NCBI RefSeq assembly: GCF_001905505.1
Contig: NZ_LIPG01000003.1
Location: forward strand, 620,001 to 684,000
Reading direction: 5' to 3'
Source of the DNA: Streptomyces sp. CB02058
GTDB taxonomy: Bacteria > Actinomycetota > Actinomycetes > Streptomycetales > Streptomycetaceae
DNA: 64,000 nt
Shown here: in pieces, positions 25,983 to 33,481 of the stretch
How the letters are laid out: each line of letters begins with the position of its first letter
Numbering within the stretch: the stretch's first letter is position 1
Translations under genes and position numbers: made by a program
The notes under the pieces: generated by a model
The model's input: the letters and a program-made list of their open reading frames with translations, nothing else
Told to the model about the DNA's origin: nothing
Database searches by the model: none

Positions 25983-26921
25983 ATGCCCGAGGAGATCATC
26001 CGAACCCTGACCGTGGACGGACTGCGCTACGGCTACCGGGTGCTGCCCCGCGACCCGGCCGCCGGCGGGGCCCCGGCCACCGAACCGGTGCTCATCATCG
26101 GCGGGGCGCTGCAAGGGATGTTCGGCTGGCCGCAGATGGACGACCATCTGGGCCCGCTGGCCGACGTGGTGACCGCGGACCTGCCCGGCATGGGCACGGC
26201 CGACCCCCTGCCGCCCGGCCCCGGAGCCCCGGTCCTGCGCGCCGCGGTCAGCGGGATCATCGACGATCTGGGTGTTTCCCGGATCAACCTCTTCGGCTTC
26301 TCCTACGGCGCGGCCGTCGCCTTCGACTGCGCGCGCCACGATCCGGACCGCATCGCCCGGCTCGTCCTCGGCGGCGTCCCCACCCACATCGGGGCGGAGC
26401 AGCGGGACTACTGGCACCGGGCGACGCGACGGCTGGCCGACGGGGACGCCGAGGGCTTCGCGAGCCTGGCCGCCGACGGTCTGATGTGCCTGGACCCGGA
26501 GCGGCACGTGCACCGCAGGGAGCTCGCCCGGCGCTATGTGCGGCGCTCGTTCCTGCACGCGCTCACCCACTCGGCGCACGCCCTCGACTCGCTCCGGCGG
26601 GCACTCGGGGACCGGCCGGACTTCTCCGGCGGGCTGTCCGGCGTGCCGGCGCTGGTCTTCGCGGGCGAGCACGACACGGTGACCTCGCCGGAGCGGCAGC
26701 GGGAGTTCGCGGCGACGATCGAGGGCAGCCGCTTCCTCACGCTCCCGGAGTCCGACCACTGGGTCGTGCTGGAGCGCTCCGAGGAGGTGGCCGCCCTCGT
26801 GACGCGCTTCCTCACGGGGCGGCCGGTCGACGCGGTCGGTCCGGTCGATGCGGTCGCGGCCCCGTTCCCGCACCAGACGCGGGTACCGGCGGCAGGTCCA
26901 GCGGAATCCACACCCGCATAG
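25983..26921 (+). CDS. Alpha/beta-hydrolase fold protein
   Basis: A 312-residue hydrolase: oxyanion region (LIIGGALQGMFGW), nucleophile elbow GFSYG with Ser107, acid in AGEHDTVTSPE (about 235), and His259 in ESDHW. GAAGCGAGGAG lies just before the ATG at 25983, which is 17 bp after the ketosynthase stop, so it is the third gene of the operon. A role in releasing or hydrolysing the acyl product from the ACP is plausible. The last 37 residues are a low-complexity tail encoded by simple GGTCG-rich repeats and overlap the convergent GH127 gene by 110 bp. Confidence 0.85.
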   Translation: MPEEIIRTLTVDGLRYGYRVLPRDPAAGGAPATEPVLIIGGALQGMFGWPQMDDHLGPLADVVTADLPGMGTADPLPPGPGAPVLRAAVSGIIDDLGVSRINLFGFSYGAAVAFDCARHDPDRIARLVLGGVPTHIGAEQRDYWHRATRRLADGDAEGFASLAADGLMCLDPERHVHRRELARRYVRRSFLHALTHSAHALDSLRRALGDRPDFSGGLSGVPALVFAGEHDTVTSPERQREFAATIEGSRFLTLPESDHWVVLERSEEVAALVTRFLTGRPVDAVGPVDAVAAPFPHQTRVPAAGPAESTPA

Positions 26922-28812
26922 CCCCTGCGCCACGGTTGGCCCACACCGCGTACGGCACGGCGATGAGATCCCCGGCCGTCACCACCGTGACCCCGCCGAG
27001 CAGTCCGGGGCGGTGCTCCGCTGCGAGAGCGGTGCTCGCGTCGAGGAGCACCTCGTCCAGCCGGCGGGGCTGGTCCGCCGACTCCAGGCAGTAGACCAGC
27101 GGCCCGAACTCGACGGCGGCGCAGCCGCGTACGGCGTCGACGCGCGGGTCGGGGTGGGTCAGCCGGGGCCGCACCGCCAGATCGAGGACCACCCGCTCGC
27201 CGGTGCGCCACTCCCGGCGCACCCGCAGCCAGCCCGCCGCGCCGGTGCCCTGCTCGTCCGTCGCCGCCCCACGCGTGCCCGCCTGGCCGGTGCCTGCCCG
27301 GCCCGTGTCCGCCCCGCCGGTGCACGCCTCCGCCGTGACCGGTTCGCCGTCGAGCGTGGCGCCGGAACACCAGGCGGGGATGCGGAGCGACAGCGTCCAG
27401 GTGCCGCTCTCCTCCGCCGTCACGGCGATCCGCCCGTCCCACGGATAGCCGGTCTCCACGGACACCGGCCCGTACCTCCCGGTGGCGTACTGGTGCAGCT
27501 GTACGCCGTCGTCGTCGGTGGTGGCGACGTAGTACGGCAGCGAGGCCAGCAGGCGCATCGCGTTCGGCGGGCAGCACGCGCACCGGAACCACGGGGTGCG
27601 GCGGGCCGACTGGTCGTCGCGGTGCCCCTCGTACTCCTCGCGCACCTGGAGCGGGTTGACGTACAGCCAGCTGTCGCCGTCCAGTCCGCAGCCCGCGGCG
27701 AAGCCGTTGAACAGGGTGCGCTCGATCAGGTCCGAGTAGCGGGCCTCGCCGGTCAGCAGGGCCAGGCGCCAGCTCCACTGCACGGAGGCGATGGCGGCGC
27801 AGGTCTCGTTGTAGGCCCGGTCCGGCGGCAGCTCGTGGGGATCGCCGAACGACTCCAGCTCGTGCCGGGAGCCGAGGCCGCCGGTGAGATACGTCTTCGA
27901 CTCCGTCATGGCCTCCCAGAGCCGCACCGCCGTCTCCCGCAGCCCGTCGTCACCCGTCTCGGCGGCCAGGTCGGTGACACCGGCCAGCAGATACAGCTGA
28001 CGCACCGCGTGCCCGGTGACGGTCCGCGCCTCACGCACGGGGACGTGGTCCTGCCAGTACCCCGCTCCGGGAAAGCTCTTCGCACCGTCGCCCAGGAGGC
28101 CGTGGCCGCGCCGTTCCACGAAGTACGAGGCGAGGTCCAGCCAGCGCCGCTCCCGCGTCTCGCGGTACAGCTCCACCAGCGCGGTCTCGATCTCCGGATG
28201 GCCGCACACACCGTCGACCGGACGGCCGGGCCCGAACACCGTGTCGATGTGTTCCGCGAAGCGCCGCGCGATGTCCAGGAGCCCGGTGCGGCCGGTGGCG
28301 CGGTGGTGGGCCACGGCGGCCTGGACGAGATGCCCGGCGCAGTAGAGCTCGTGCCCCCAGTCGAGCTCCTGCCAGCGGCGCTCGGGGTGCGCCACCTGGT
28401 AGTACGTCTGGAGATAGCCGTCGGCGTCCTGCGCTGCGGCCAGCAGCGAGGTCAACGCCTCGACATCCGCGGTGAGTTCCTCGTCCGCCGGGTTCTCCGC
28501 CAGTTGCCAGGACGCCGCTTCGAGCCACTTGTGGACGTCGGAGTCCTGGAACGGGAAGTCACCGGCGAACTCACCGGTCCCGTCGGCCGCCGCCCGCAGA
28601 TTGGCCAGGTTCCCGGCGTCCTCCAGCAGCCGGGGACCCTGCGGAATGCTGATGTCGGCGTTCGTACGGCGCCGTGCCGCCCAGAAGCCGCCGGTGATCC
28701 GGGCACGGGCGACCGGGCGCAGCGCGGTCCGGGCGTCGGCGGACGGGCGCACGGGCCCGGTGGACACGGAGAGCTCGTCGGGGGGAGCGGTCTCGGCAGT
28801 CATGCGCGGCAC
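26812..28812 (-). CDS. Glycoside hydrolase family 127 (beta-L-arabinofuranosidase-like)
   Basis: A 666-residue protein without a signal peptide, hence intracellular. It starts with the GH127 signature region (ITGGFWAARRRTNADISIPQ), an alpha/alpha barrel core, and the FRCACCPPN motif (Cys413-Cys414). The equivalent cysteine is the nucleophile in characterised GH127 enzymes. YNETCAAIASVQW carries a conserved Glu. The C-terminal beta domain contains an unusual Gly/Thr-rich insert (DTGRAGTGQAGTRGAATDEQ, encoded at about 27235-27320). The last about 25 residues extend past the usual end and overlap the alpha/beta hydrolase gene. It would release arabinofuranose from plant oligosaccharides. Confidence 0.88.
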   Translation of the reverse strand: MPRMTAETAPPDELSVSTGPVRPSADARTALRPVARARITGGFWAARRRTNADISIPQGPRLLEDAGNLANLRAAADGTGEFAGDFPFQDSDVHKWLEAASWQLAENPADEELTADVEALTSLLAAAQDADGYLQTYYQVAHPERRWQELDWGHELYCAGHLVQAAVAHHRATGRTGLLDIARRFAEHIDTVFGPGRPVDGVCGHPEIETALVELYRETRERRWLDLASYFVERRGHGLLGDGAKSFPGAGYWQDHVPVREARTVTGHAVRQLYLLAGVTDLAAETGDDGLRETAVRLWEAMTESKTYLTGGLGSRHELESFGDPHELPPDRAYNETCAAIASVQWSWRLALLTGEARYSDLIERTLFNGFAAGCGLDGDSWLYVNPLQVREEYEGHRDDQSARRTPWFRCACCPPNAMRLLASLPYYVATTDDDGVQLHQYATGRYGPVSVETGYPWDGRIAVTAEESGTWTLSLRIPAWCSGATLDGEPVTAEACTGGADTGRAGTGQAGTRGAATDEQGTGAAGWLRVRREWRTGERVVLDLAVRPRLTHPDPRVDAVRGCAAVEFGPLVYCLESADQPRRLDEVLLDASTALAAEHRPGLLGGVTVVTAGDLIAVPYAVWANRGAGAMRVWIPLDLPPVPASGAGTGPRPHRPDRPRRPAAP

Positions 28813-28844
28813 GGTAGCGATACGGCCCGTCGAACAGCCGGTGG

Positions 28845-28878
28845 CCCGGGTGGCGGCAGGACGGTGCCGCCACCCGGG
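28845..28878 (-). terminator. Terminator hairpin after the nuclease gene
   Basis: Perfect 14-bp stem, CCCGGGTGGCGGCA at 28845-28858 and TGCCGCCACCCGGG at 28865-28878, with a 6-nt loop. It sits 22 bp beyond the nuclease stop on the minus strand and before the GH127 start, insulating the two genes. Confidence 0.8.
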
Positions 28879-28899
28879 AGGGGAGGCCGGGAGGGGAGG

Positions 28900-31314
28900 T
28901 CAGTGCCCCGGTCCTCGTCCCTTCACGTCGACCCGCACGATCTGCGGGTCGTGGTCGCTCGCCTGGTCGGCGAACTCCGCGTTGATGTGCACCACGTCGT
29001 AGTCGAAGCGGCGCACGGCGGGGCTGGTCAGGATGTGGTCCAGCGTCTGCGAGTTGCCGTCGTACACATAGCTGTACTGCTCGCCCACGGGCAGCGTCGT
29101 GATCAGCGGCTTGAGCACCTTGCCGTCGGTCAGCGCGGCCATGGTGGGGGAGAACGCGAAGTCGTTGAGGTCGCCGAGCGTGATGACCTGCGCGGACCTG
29201 TCCGCCTTGAGCAGTGAGGTGACGAAGGTGTTGACCTCCGTCGCCTGCCGCACGCGCTGCGTCTCGGAGCTGCGCACCGGCTCCTGGAAGCGGCCGTGCA
29301 GGGACTGGTCGCCGCCCTTGGACGCGAAGTGGTTGGCGATGACGAAGACCGACTCACCACGGAAGCGGAACTCGCCGACCAGCGGCTTGCGGCTGCTGTC
29401 CCAGGCCGTGCTCGTGGGGTTGATGCGACCGGGCGAGACGGAGAGGGTGGCACCCTTCTTCGTCTTCACGGCCTGCACCGCGGTGGTCGCGTCGCCGCCG
29501 GGACGGTCCACGAAGTCGACCCGCTCGGGGTTGAAGAGGAAGACGTTGCGGATGTTGCCGCCGGGCTCGCCGCCGTCCTTGCCGTCGGCGGGCGCCACGT
29601 AGCGCCACGCGTAGCGGGGGCCGCCCGCGGCGACGATGGCGTCCGTGAAGCGCTTCAGCGTGGCCTCGGAGCCCACGGTGCCGTCGTTCACCGCACCGTT
29701 GTCGTCCTGGATCTCCTCCAGGGACACGACGTCGGGGGACGCGAGGCCGACCGCCACGCCCTCCGCGAGGGTGTCGAACTTGGCCTGCTCGTCGGCCGCG
29801 TCCAGGTTCTCCACGTTGTACGTGGCGACGGCGAGCTCCTTGCGCTTCTGCTTGCGCGTCACCTCGCGCTTCAGACCGTTGTCCTTCAGCGTGCCCAGCT
29901 CGGTGGCCTGGACGTTGTAGCCGCCGAAGGACGCGTAGTCGACGACGCCCGTGGTCGTGCCGGACAGTTCGTCGCCCACGTTCGCGTCCGGCACGGGCTG
30001 CGCCGCGTTCAGCGACATCACCTTGAGGCGGCCGGTGTTCTGGTCCTCGTAGGAGGCGTACAGCGTGCCGCCGCGCCGGGTCGGGTTCTCCCGCGGCTTC
30101 ACCGTCACCCAGACCTCGTCGTAGGCGGTGGTCGCACCCGTCACACGGGTGTCGGCCATCGTGACGCGGGCACCCTCCAGGGACTCGTACAGGTCCAGGG
30201 CGTACGCCGACGGGTCGAGCGTCAGCGGGTCGATCGACCCGCCGCCGGCCGACGGCACATAGGCGTCCGGCACCGACGAGGCGTCGAGGACGACCGCCTC
30301 GGGCAGGGCGTTGCCCGAGGAGAGGACCGTGGTCAGCGGGGCGGTCAGCTGGGTGACCGACTGGGTTCCGGTGGCCGGGTAGTACTCGGCCACCTTGCCG
30401 CTGACCAGCACCGAGTCGCCGAGGGCGACGGTGGGTGCCGCGGAGCCGGTGTAGACGAACAGGCCCTCGCTCGTGCGGGAGTCGGCGTCCGGCGTGGTGT
30501 CCTGGATCCAGAAGCCGCGCGAACCCGTGGTCCGCACGCCCGTGACGACGCCCGGGACCCCGGTCACCTGCTGGCCGGCGAGCGGGGAGACACGCGTGGT
30601 GCCCTGGATGTCGTGCACCCGCACCGTGCCCGGCTCGGTCGGGCCGCCGGGCTCGCCGGGACCGGACCCGCCGGACGTCTCGCCCGCCGCGTTGACCGGG
30701 GTCGGGGTGCCGGAGGCCAGGTCGGCGGCGTTGTCGTCGGTGTCCGCGAGCGACGTACTGCGGGCCACGGAGGCGGTCGCCGAGGCGCCCGTGACCGGGC
30801 CGCTGCCCTCGCGTACCACGGCGGAGCCGTAACCGACGAGGTCGACTATCCGGGTGTCCGCGGCGCAGTCCGCCGCGGTCTTGCAGGTCAGCGCGGTGGT
30901 GCCGGAGACCAGTGCGACGGTGCCGCTCGTCGCGGACATCGCCACCGTGCCCGTCGCGTCGGCGGTCGGGAGCGCCACCGTGCCGCCGGTGCCGGCCGCC
31001 TGCGCGACGAGGTAGCGCCCGCCGGGCGCGACGGCGCCGGTGAGAGCCGAGACCTGCCACAGCGAACCGGCGGAGGGAGTGCCCGGCAGGTACTGGACGC
31101 TGAAGCCGGACAGGTCGAAGGAGCTCTGGCCGGCGTTGGCCAGCTCGATGTAGTCACGGGTGAGCGTCGCACCGGAGTTGCCCCCGCCGCCGTACACCTC
31201 GGAGATGACGGCCGACGACGACGGGGCCGCGAAGGCGGCGGGGAGCGCGGTGACCGACAGGGTGACGGCGACGGCGGCGGCCAGCAGGGCGGAGCCGGGT
31301 CTGGCGATGTGCAC
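28900..31314 (-). CDS. Extracellular ExeM/NucH-type endonuclease with lamin-tail domain
   Basis: An 804-residue precursor with a Sec signal peptide (1-29, ALPAAFA). A lamin-tail domain follows (about 32-160, AVISEVYGGGGNSGATLTRD). A central OB-like region (about 230-480) leads to an endonuclease/exonuclease/phosphatase domain: VATYNVENLD, VVSLEEIQD, ANHFASKGGD, TLGDLNDFAFSP and SDHDPQIVRV, which supply the metal and catalytic Asn, Glu, Asp and His residues. It should digest extracellular DNA. The GTG at 31314 is preferred to an upstream ATG at 31377 because it sits behind GGGGGCAG and gives a normal signal peptide. Confidence 0.9.
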   Translation of the reverse strand: MHIARPGSALLAAAVAVTLSVTALPAAFAAPSSSAVISEVYGGGGNSGATLTRDYIELANAGQSSFDLSGFSVQYLPGTPSAGSLWQVSALTGAVAPGGRYLVAQAAGTGGTVALPTADATGTVAMSATSGTVALVSGTTALTCKTAADCAADTRIVDLVGYGSAVVREGSGPVTGASATASVARSTSLADTDDNAADLASGTPTPVNAAGETSGGSGPGEPGGPTEPGTVRVHDIQGTTRVSPLAGQQVTGVPGVVTGVRTTGSRGFWIQDTTPDADSRTSEGLFVYTGSAAPTVALGDSVLVSGKVAEYYPATGTQSVTQLTAPLTTVLSSGNALPEAVVLDASSVPDAYVPSAGGGSIDPLTLDPSAYALDLYESLEGARVTMADTRVTGATTAYDEVWVTVKPRENPTRRGGTLYASYEDQNTGRLKVMSLNAAQPVPDANVGDELSGTTTGVVDYASFGGYNVQATELGTLKDNGLKREVTRKQKRKELAVATYNVENLDAADEQAKFDTLAEGVAVGLASPDVVSLEEIQDDNGAVNDGTVGSEATLKRFTDAIVAAGGPRYAWRYVAPADGKDGGEPGGNIRNVFLFNPERVDFVDRPGGDATTAVQAVKTKKGATLSVSPGRINPTSTAWDSSRKPLVGEFRFRGESVFVIANHFASKGGDQSLHGRFQEPVRSSETQRVRQATEVNTFVTSLLKADRSAQVITLGDLNDFAFSPTMAALTDGKVLKPLITTLPVGEQYSYVYDGNSQTLDHILTSPAVRRFDYDVVHINAEFADQASDHDPQIVRVDVKGRGPGH

Positions 31315-31320
31315 GGGAAC

Positions 31321-31347
31321 TGCCCCCAAGTGTGTAGTGAGGGGGCA
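31321..31347 (-). promoter_or_regulatory. Small hairpin masking the nuclease ribosome binding site
   Basis: TGCCCCC (31321-31327) and GGGGGCA (31341-31347) form a 7-bp stem with a 13-nt loop. In the minus-strand transcript the 3' arm is the GGGGGCA that serves as ribosome binding site for the GTG at 31314. The hairpin could limit translation of the nuclease. Seen in sequence; function inferred. Confidence 0.4.
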
Positions 31348-31602
31348 AAAACTATGCGCGTAGACCTGCCGTGGCAAGAGACCGGAGGTTAATTCCAGGC
31401 GTCATTGTCGCGCTCATCACCCGGGTCCCGGCGGACAGTTCGGCACCGGACGGGAATCCTCGGCCGGACCGCGCCGGGCCTCGGAGCGGCGAGGGCGCTG
31501 ACCTGCGACGGCCCGTGGAGGCGTGAACCGCGGCCGGAGGAACGCCCGTCGTCGGAGGGCGGCCCGGCGGGCGGAACGGGAGTCCACCATGCGGTCAGAC
31601 GT
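31348..31602. other. Intergenic stretch without a recognisable gene
   Basis: No convincing coding sequence is seen between the nuclease promoter and the sulfur-leader promoter. Frames through it give arginine- and proline-rich translations with no motif and no ribosome site. It probably holds the nuclease promoter on the minus strand. Confidence 0.6.
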
Positions 31603-31632
31603 TTGACCGGCTTACGGCGTTCCGGATACGTT
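31603..31632 (+). promoter_or_regulatory. Promoter of the sulfur leader peptide (leaderless)
   Basis: TTGACC at 31603-31608 and TACGTT at 31627-31632 are separated by 18 bp and fit the Streptomyces housekeeping pattern TTGACN-N16-18-TANNNT. A start about 7 nt after the -10 box would be at 31639-31640, exactly the ATG of the leader peptide, so the mRNA is predicted to be leaderless. Confidence 0.7.
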
Positions 31633-31639
31633 GCGTGAC

Positions 31640-31720
31640 ATGCAGCGATCCGCACACCTGACGACGCGAGGTCATGTCGACCTGAAGCGTGTGTGCTCCG
31701 CGGCGTGTCACCGGCACTGA
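31640..31720 (+). CDS. Cysteine-codon leader peptide upstream of organosulfur genes
   Basis: A 26-codon reading frame. Its second half, GHVDLKRVCSAACHRH, matches the conserved HVDLxRVxSAxC pattern of the short leader peptides that precede sulfur-assimilation genes in Streptomyces. It has two Cys codons (TGC, TGT) just before the stop. In mycobacteria, related leaderless Cys-rich peptides attenuate sulfur genes: when charged tRNA-Cys is scarce, the ribosome stalls and downstream expression rises. Here it lies 163 bp before a ROK regulator and at the head of the sulfonate cluster. No ribosome site is needed as the transcript is predicted to begin at the ATG. Confidence 0.8.
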   Translation: MQRSAHLTTRGHVDLKRVCSAACHRH

Positions 31721-31882
31721 GCATCCGGAGTCCGCGCCCCCTTCCCGGCTTCGCGCAGGACGCCCCGTCACGGCTCAGCGGGACCACGGCAGGCACCGAC
31801 CGCCGCCCGGTTCCGTCAGGAGGCCCCCGCGCAGGGGTTCTCACCTCCACGCCCGCTGCCATCGAGGACTCGGACGACCCCT

Positions 31883-33136
31883 GTGACAAGTCTGCCTGCG
31901 CCCATCCGCCGCTCCCGGCCCCTGCGCCGCTCCGAGATCCCCCCGCCCGGACACGCCCGCCGCGCCTCCGGCACGGGCTCCGTGCTGGGCGCGATCCTCG
32001 ACCACGGGCCGGTCGCCCGCTCCACCGTGGCCCGGCTCACCGGCCTCTCGCCCGCCTCGGTGACCGGACACGTGGGGCATCTGCTCTCGCGCGGTCTGGT
32101 CCGGGAGAGCGCCGAGGCGACCGGGCCGCGCGGGCTCGGACGCCCGCATGTGCCCGTCGACATCGACACCAGCCGCTTCCTCGTGGCCGGCGCGCACATC
32201 GCGGTCGCCCACTCGACGGTCTCCCTCATGGACCTGCGCGGCCGGATCGTGGCCGAGGACCGCAGACCGCACGCCGGCACCGACCCGCGCCACATCCTCG
32301 GTGACCTCGCCGCCCGGCTGCCGCTGCTGACGGACGCTCACGCGGCCGGACGGCAGGTGCTGGCCCTGGGCGTCGCCACCGGACACCGCGTCGACCCGGC
32401 GGCCGGAGTCGTCGTGGAGCACCCGCACCTCGGCTGGCGCGCCGTTCCCGTACGCGAGATCCTGGCCGCCGCCACCGGGCTCCCGGTCCATGTGGACAGC
32501 CACTCCCGGGCGCTGGCCCGGGCCGAGCAGATGTTCGGCGAGGCGTCGACCCGGCGCAGCACGGTCCTGCTCTTCGTCGGCGCGGTCGTCGACGGGGCCT
32601 ACGCCACCTCCGGCGAACTGCACAGGGGCCCGCGCTCCGGTGCGGGCAGCGTGGCCCATCTCCCCCTGGGATCGGGCGGATCGGGCGACGCCGAGCCCTG
32701 TAGGTGCGGGCGCACCGGGTGCCTCCAGTCCGAGGTTTCCGAACGGGCCATGATCCGCCGCGCCGCCGAACAGAGCCTGTACGTCGGCACGTTCCAGGAA
32801 CTGCTGGACCACGCCATGGCCGGCGAACCTCGGGCGGTGGCGCTGTTCCGCCGCCGCGCACGGCTGGTGGGCAGGGCCGCGGCGCTGCTCCTGGACATGT
32901 TCGACCCGGAGTGTCTGGTGGTGGTCGAGCCCGGGGCGGGCAGGCTGCCGGAGTGCCTCGCCGATCTCCGTGAGGAGGTGGGGATGCGTTCCTGGGTCTG
33001 CGACGACCCGGAGCGGGCCGTGGTGCCCAGCAGCTTCACCGGATCGGTGCTGGCCACGGCGGGCGGAGCGGTGGCCCTCGGGGCCCTGTACACCGATCCG
33101 CTGGGGCCGTGGCCCGCGCTGCCCGCGGTGTCCTGA
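31883..33136 (+). CDS. ROK-family transcriptional regulator
   Basis: A 417-residue protein with an N-terminal winged helix (about 32-80: SVLGAILDHGPVARSTVARL, SPASVTGHVGHLLSRGLVRE) and a ROK domain. The zinc motif CRCGRTGCLQSE is present (C-x-C-x4-C type). The kinase catalytic segment is poor, so it is a regulator rather than a sugar kinase. It follows the sulfur leader peptide and precedes the flavin reductase and sulfonate transporter genes. It is therefore likely to respond to a metabolite related to the organosulfur compound, not to a classical sugar. GTG start at 31883. Confidence 0.85.
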   Translation: MTSLPAPIRRSRPLRRSEIPPPGHARRASGTGSVLGAILDHGPVARSTVARLTGLSPASVTGHVGHLLSRGLVRESAEATGPRGLGRPHVPVDIDTSRFLVAGAHIAVAHSTVSLMDLRGRIVAEDRRPHAGTDPRHILGDLAARLPLLTDAHAAGRQVLALGVATGHRVDPAAGVVVEHPHLGWRAVPVREILAAATGLPVHVDSHSRALARAEQMFGEASTRRSTVLLFVGAVVDGAYATSGELHRGPRSGAGSVAHLPLGSGGSGDAEPCRCGRTGCLQSEVSERAMIRRAAEQSLYVGTFQELLDHAMAGEPRAVALFRRRARLVGRAAALLLDMFDPECLVVVEPGAGRLPECLADLREEVGMRSWVCDDPERAVVPSSFTGSVLATAGGAVALGALYTDPLGPWPALPAVS

Positions 33137-33175
33137 CCTCCGCCGATTCCCGCTTTAATTCAGAACGTTGCATTG

Positions 33176-33204
33176 TTGACCGGCCGCACGCCGCACGGGA
33201 AGAT
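33176..33204 (+). promoter_or_regulatory. Candidate promoter of the second sulfur leader
   Basis: TTGACC at 33176-33181 is followed after 17 bp by GAAGAT at 33199-33204. The -10 is less canonical than at the first leader, but the predicted transcription start falls at 33210-33211, again on the ATG of a short Cys-containing reading frame. Confidence 0.5.
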
Positions 33205-33210
33205 GAATTC

Positions 33211-33333
33211 ATGACCAGCCGACAGCGGAATTCAGGGAAGGCGCCCACGCCGGCGCGATCCTGCCGCGCGGCCGCGCCGTCGAGCGAAATCGCCCGGCGC
33301 TCCTGTTGTCGTCCCTGTCCGGGTCGCCGATAA
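33211..33333 (+). CDS. Probable second Cys-rich leader peptide
   Basis: A 40-codon frame, MTSRQRNSGKAPTPARSC at its start and RSCCRPCPGRR at its end. Three of its four Cys codons fall within the last nine residues (TGT TGT CGT CCC TGT). It is directly upstream of the flavin reductase gene, 148 bp away, inside a 345-bp gap. It lacks the HVDLxRV signature, so the call rests on the terminal Cys cluster, position and a leaderless promoter like that of the first leader. It could give the reductase-transporter-monooxygenase genes their own attenuation. Confidence 0.5.
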   Translation: MTSRQRNSGKAPTPARSCRAAAPSSEIARRSCCRPCPGRR

Positions 33334-33481
33334 CCCCCAGCTGATTCACCGGGCGGTCCGCATCCGTGCGTGATTCATCCGTCCCGCCCGTATTCCCGTA
33401 CTCCCGTGTGCCCTCGCGCCCCGTGCATGCCTTCCCGCGATTCCGCACGTCCGCTTTCCGCCTTTCGACCGGGGAGAGACA

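Noticed and set aside
26848..29217. 789-residue plus-strand frame antisense to GH127 and the nuclease
   Set aside because: The translation is low-complexity and the sense genes have complete catalytic motifs.
31315..31400. PHO box for the extracellular nuclease
   Set aside because: Streptomyces nucleases are sometimes phosphate-controlled, but no GTTCACC direct repeats are present here.
31389..31889. 166-residue minus-strand frame over the sulfur leader region
   Set aside because: No ribosome site or recognisable domain; the plus strand shows a promoter and a conserved leader peptide pattern.
33350..33395. Attenuator hairpin (GGGCGG/CCGCCC) after the second leader
   Set aside because: Six base pairs with a long loop is common by chance at this GC content; not strong enough to list.
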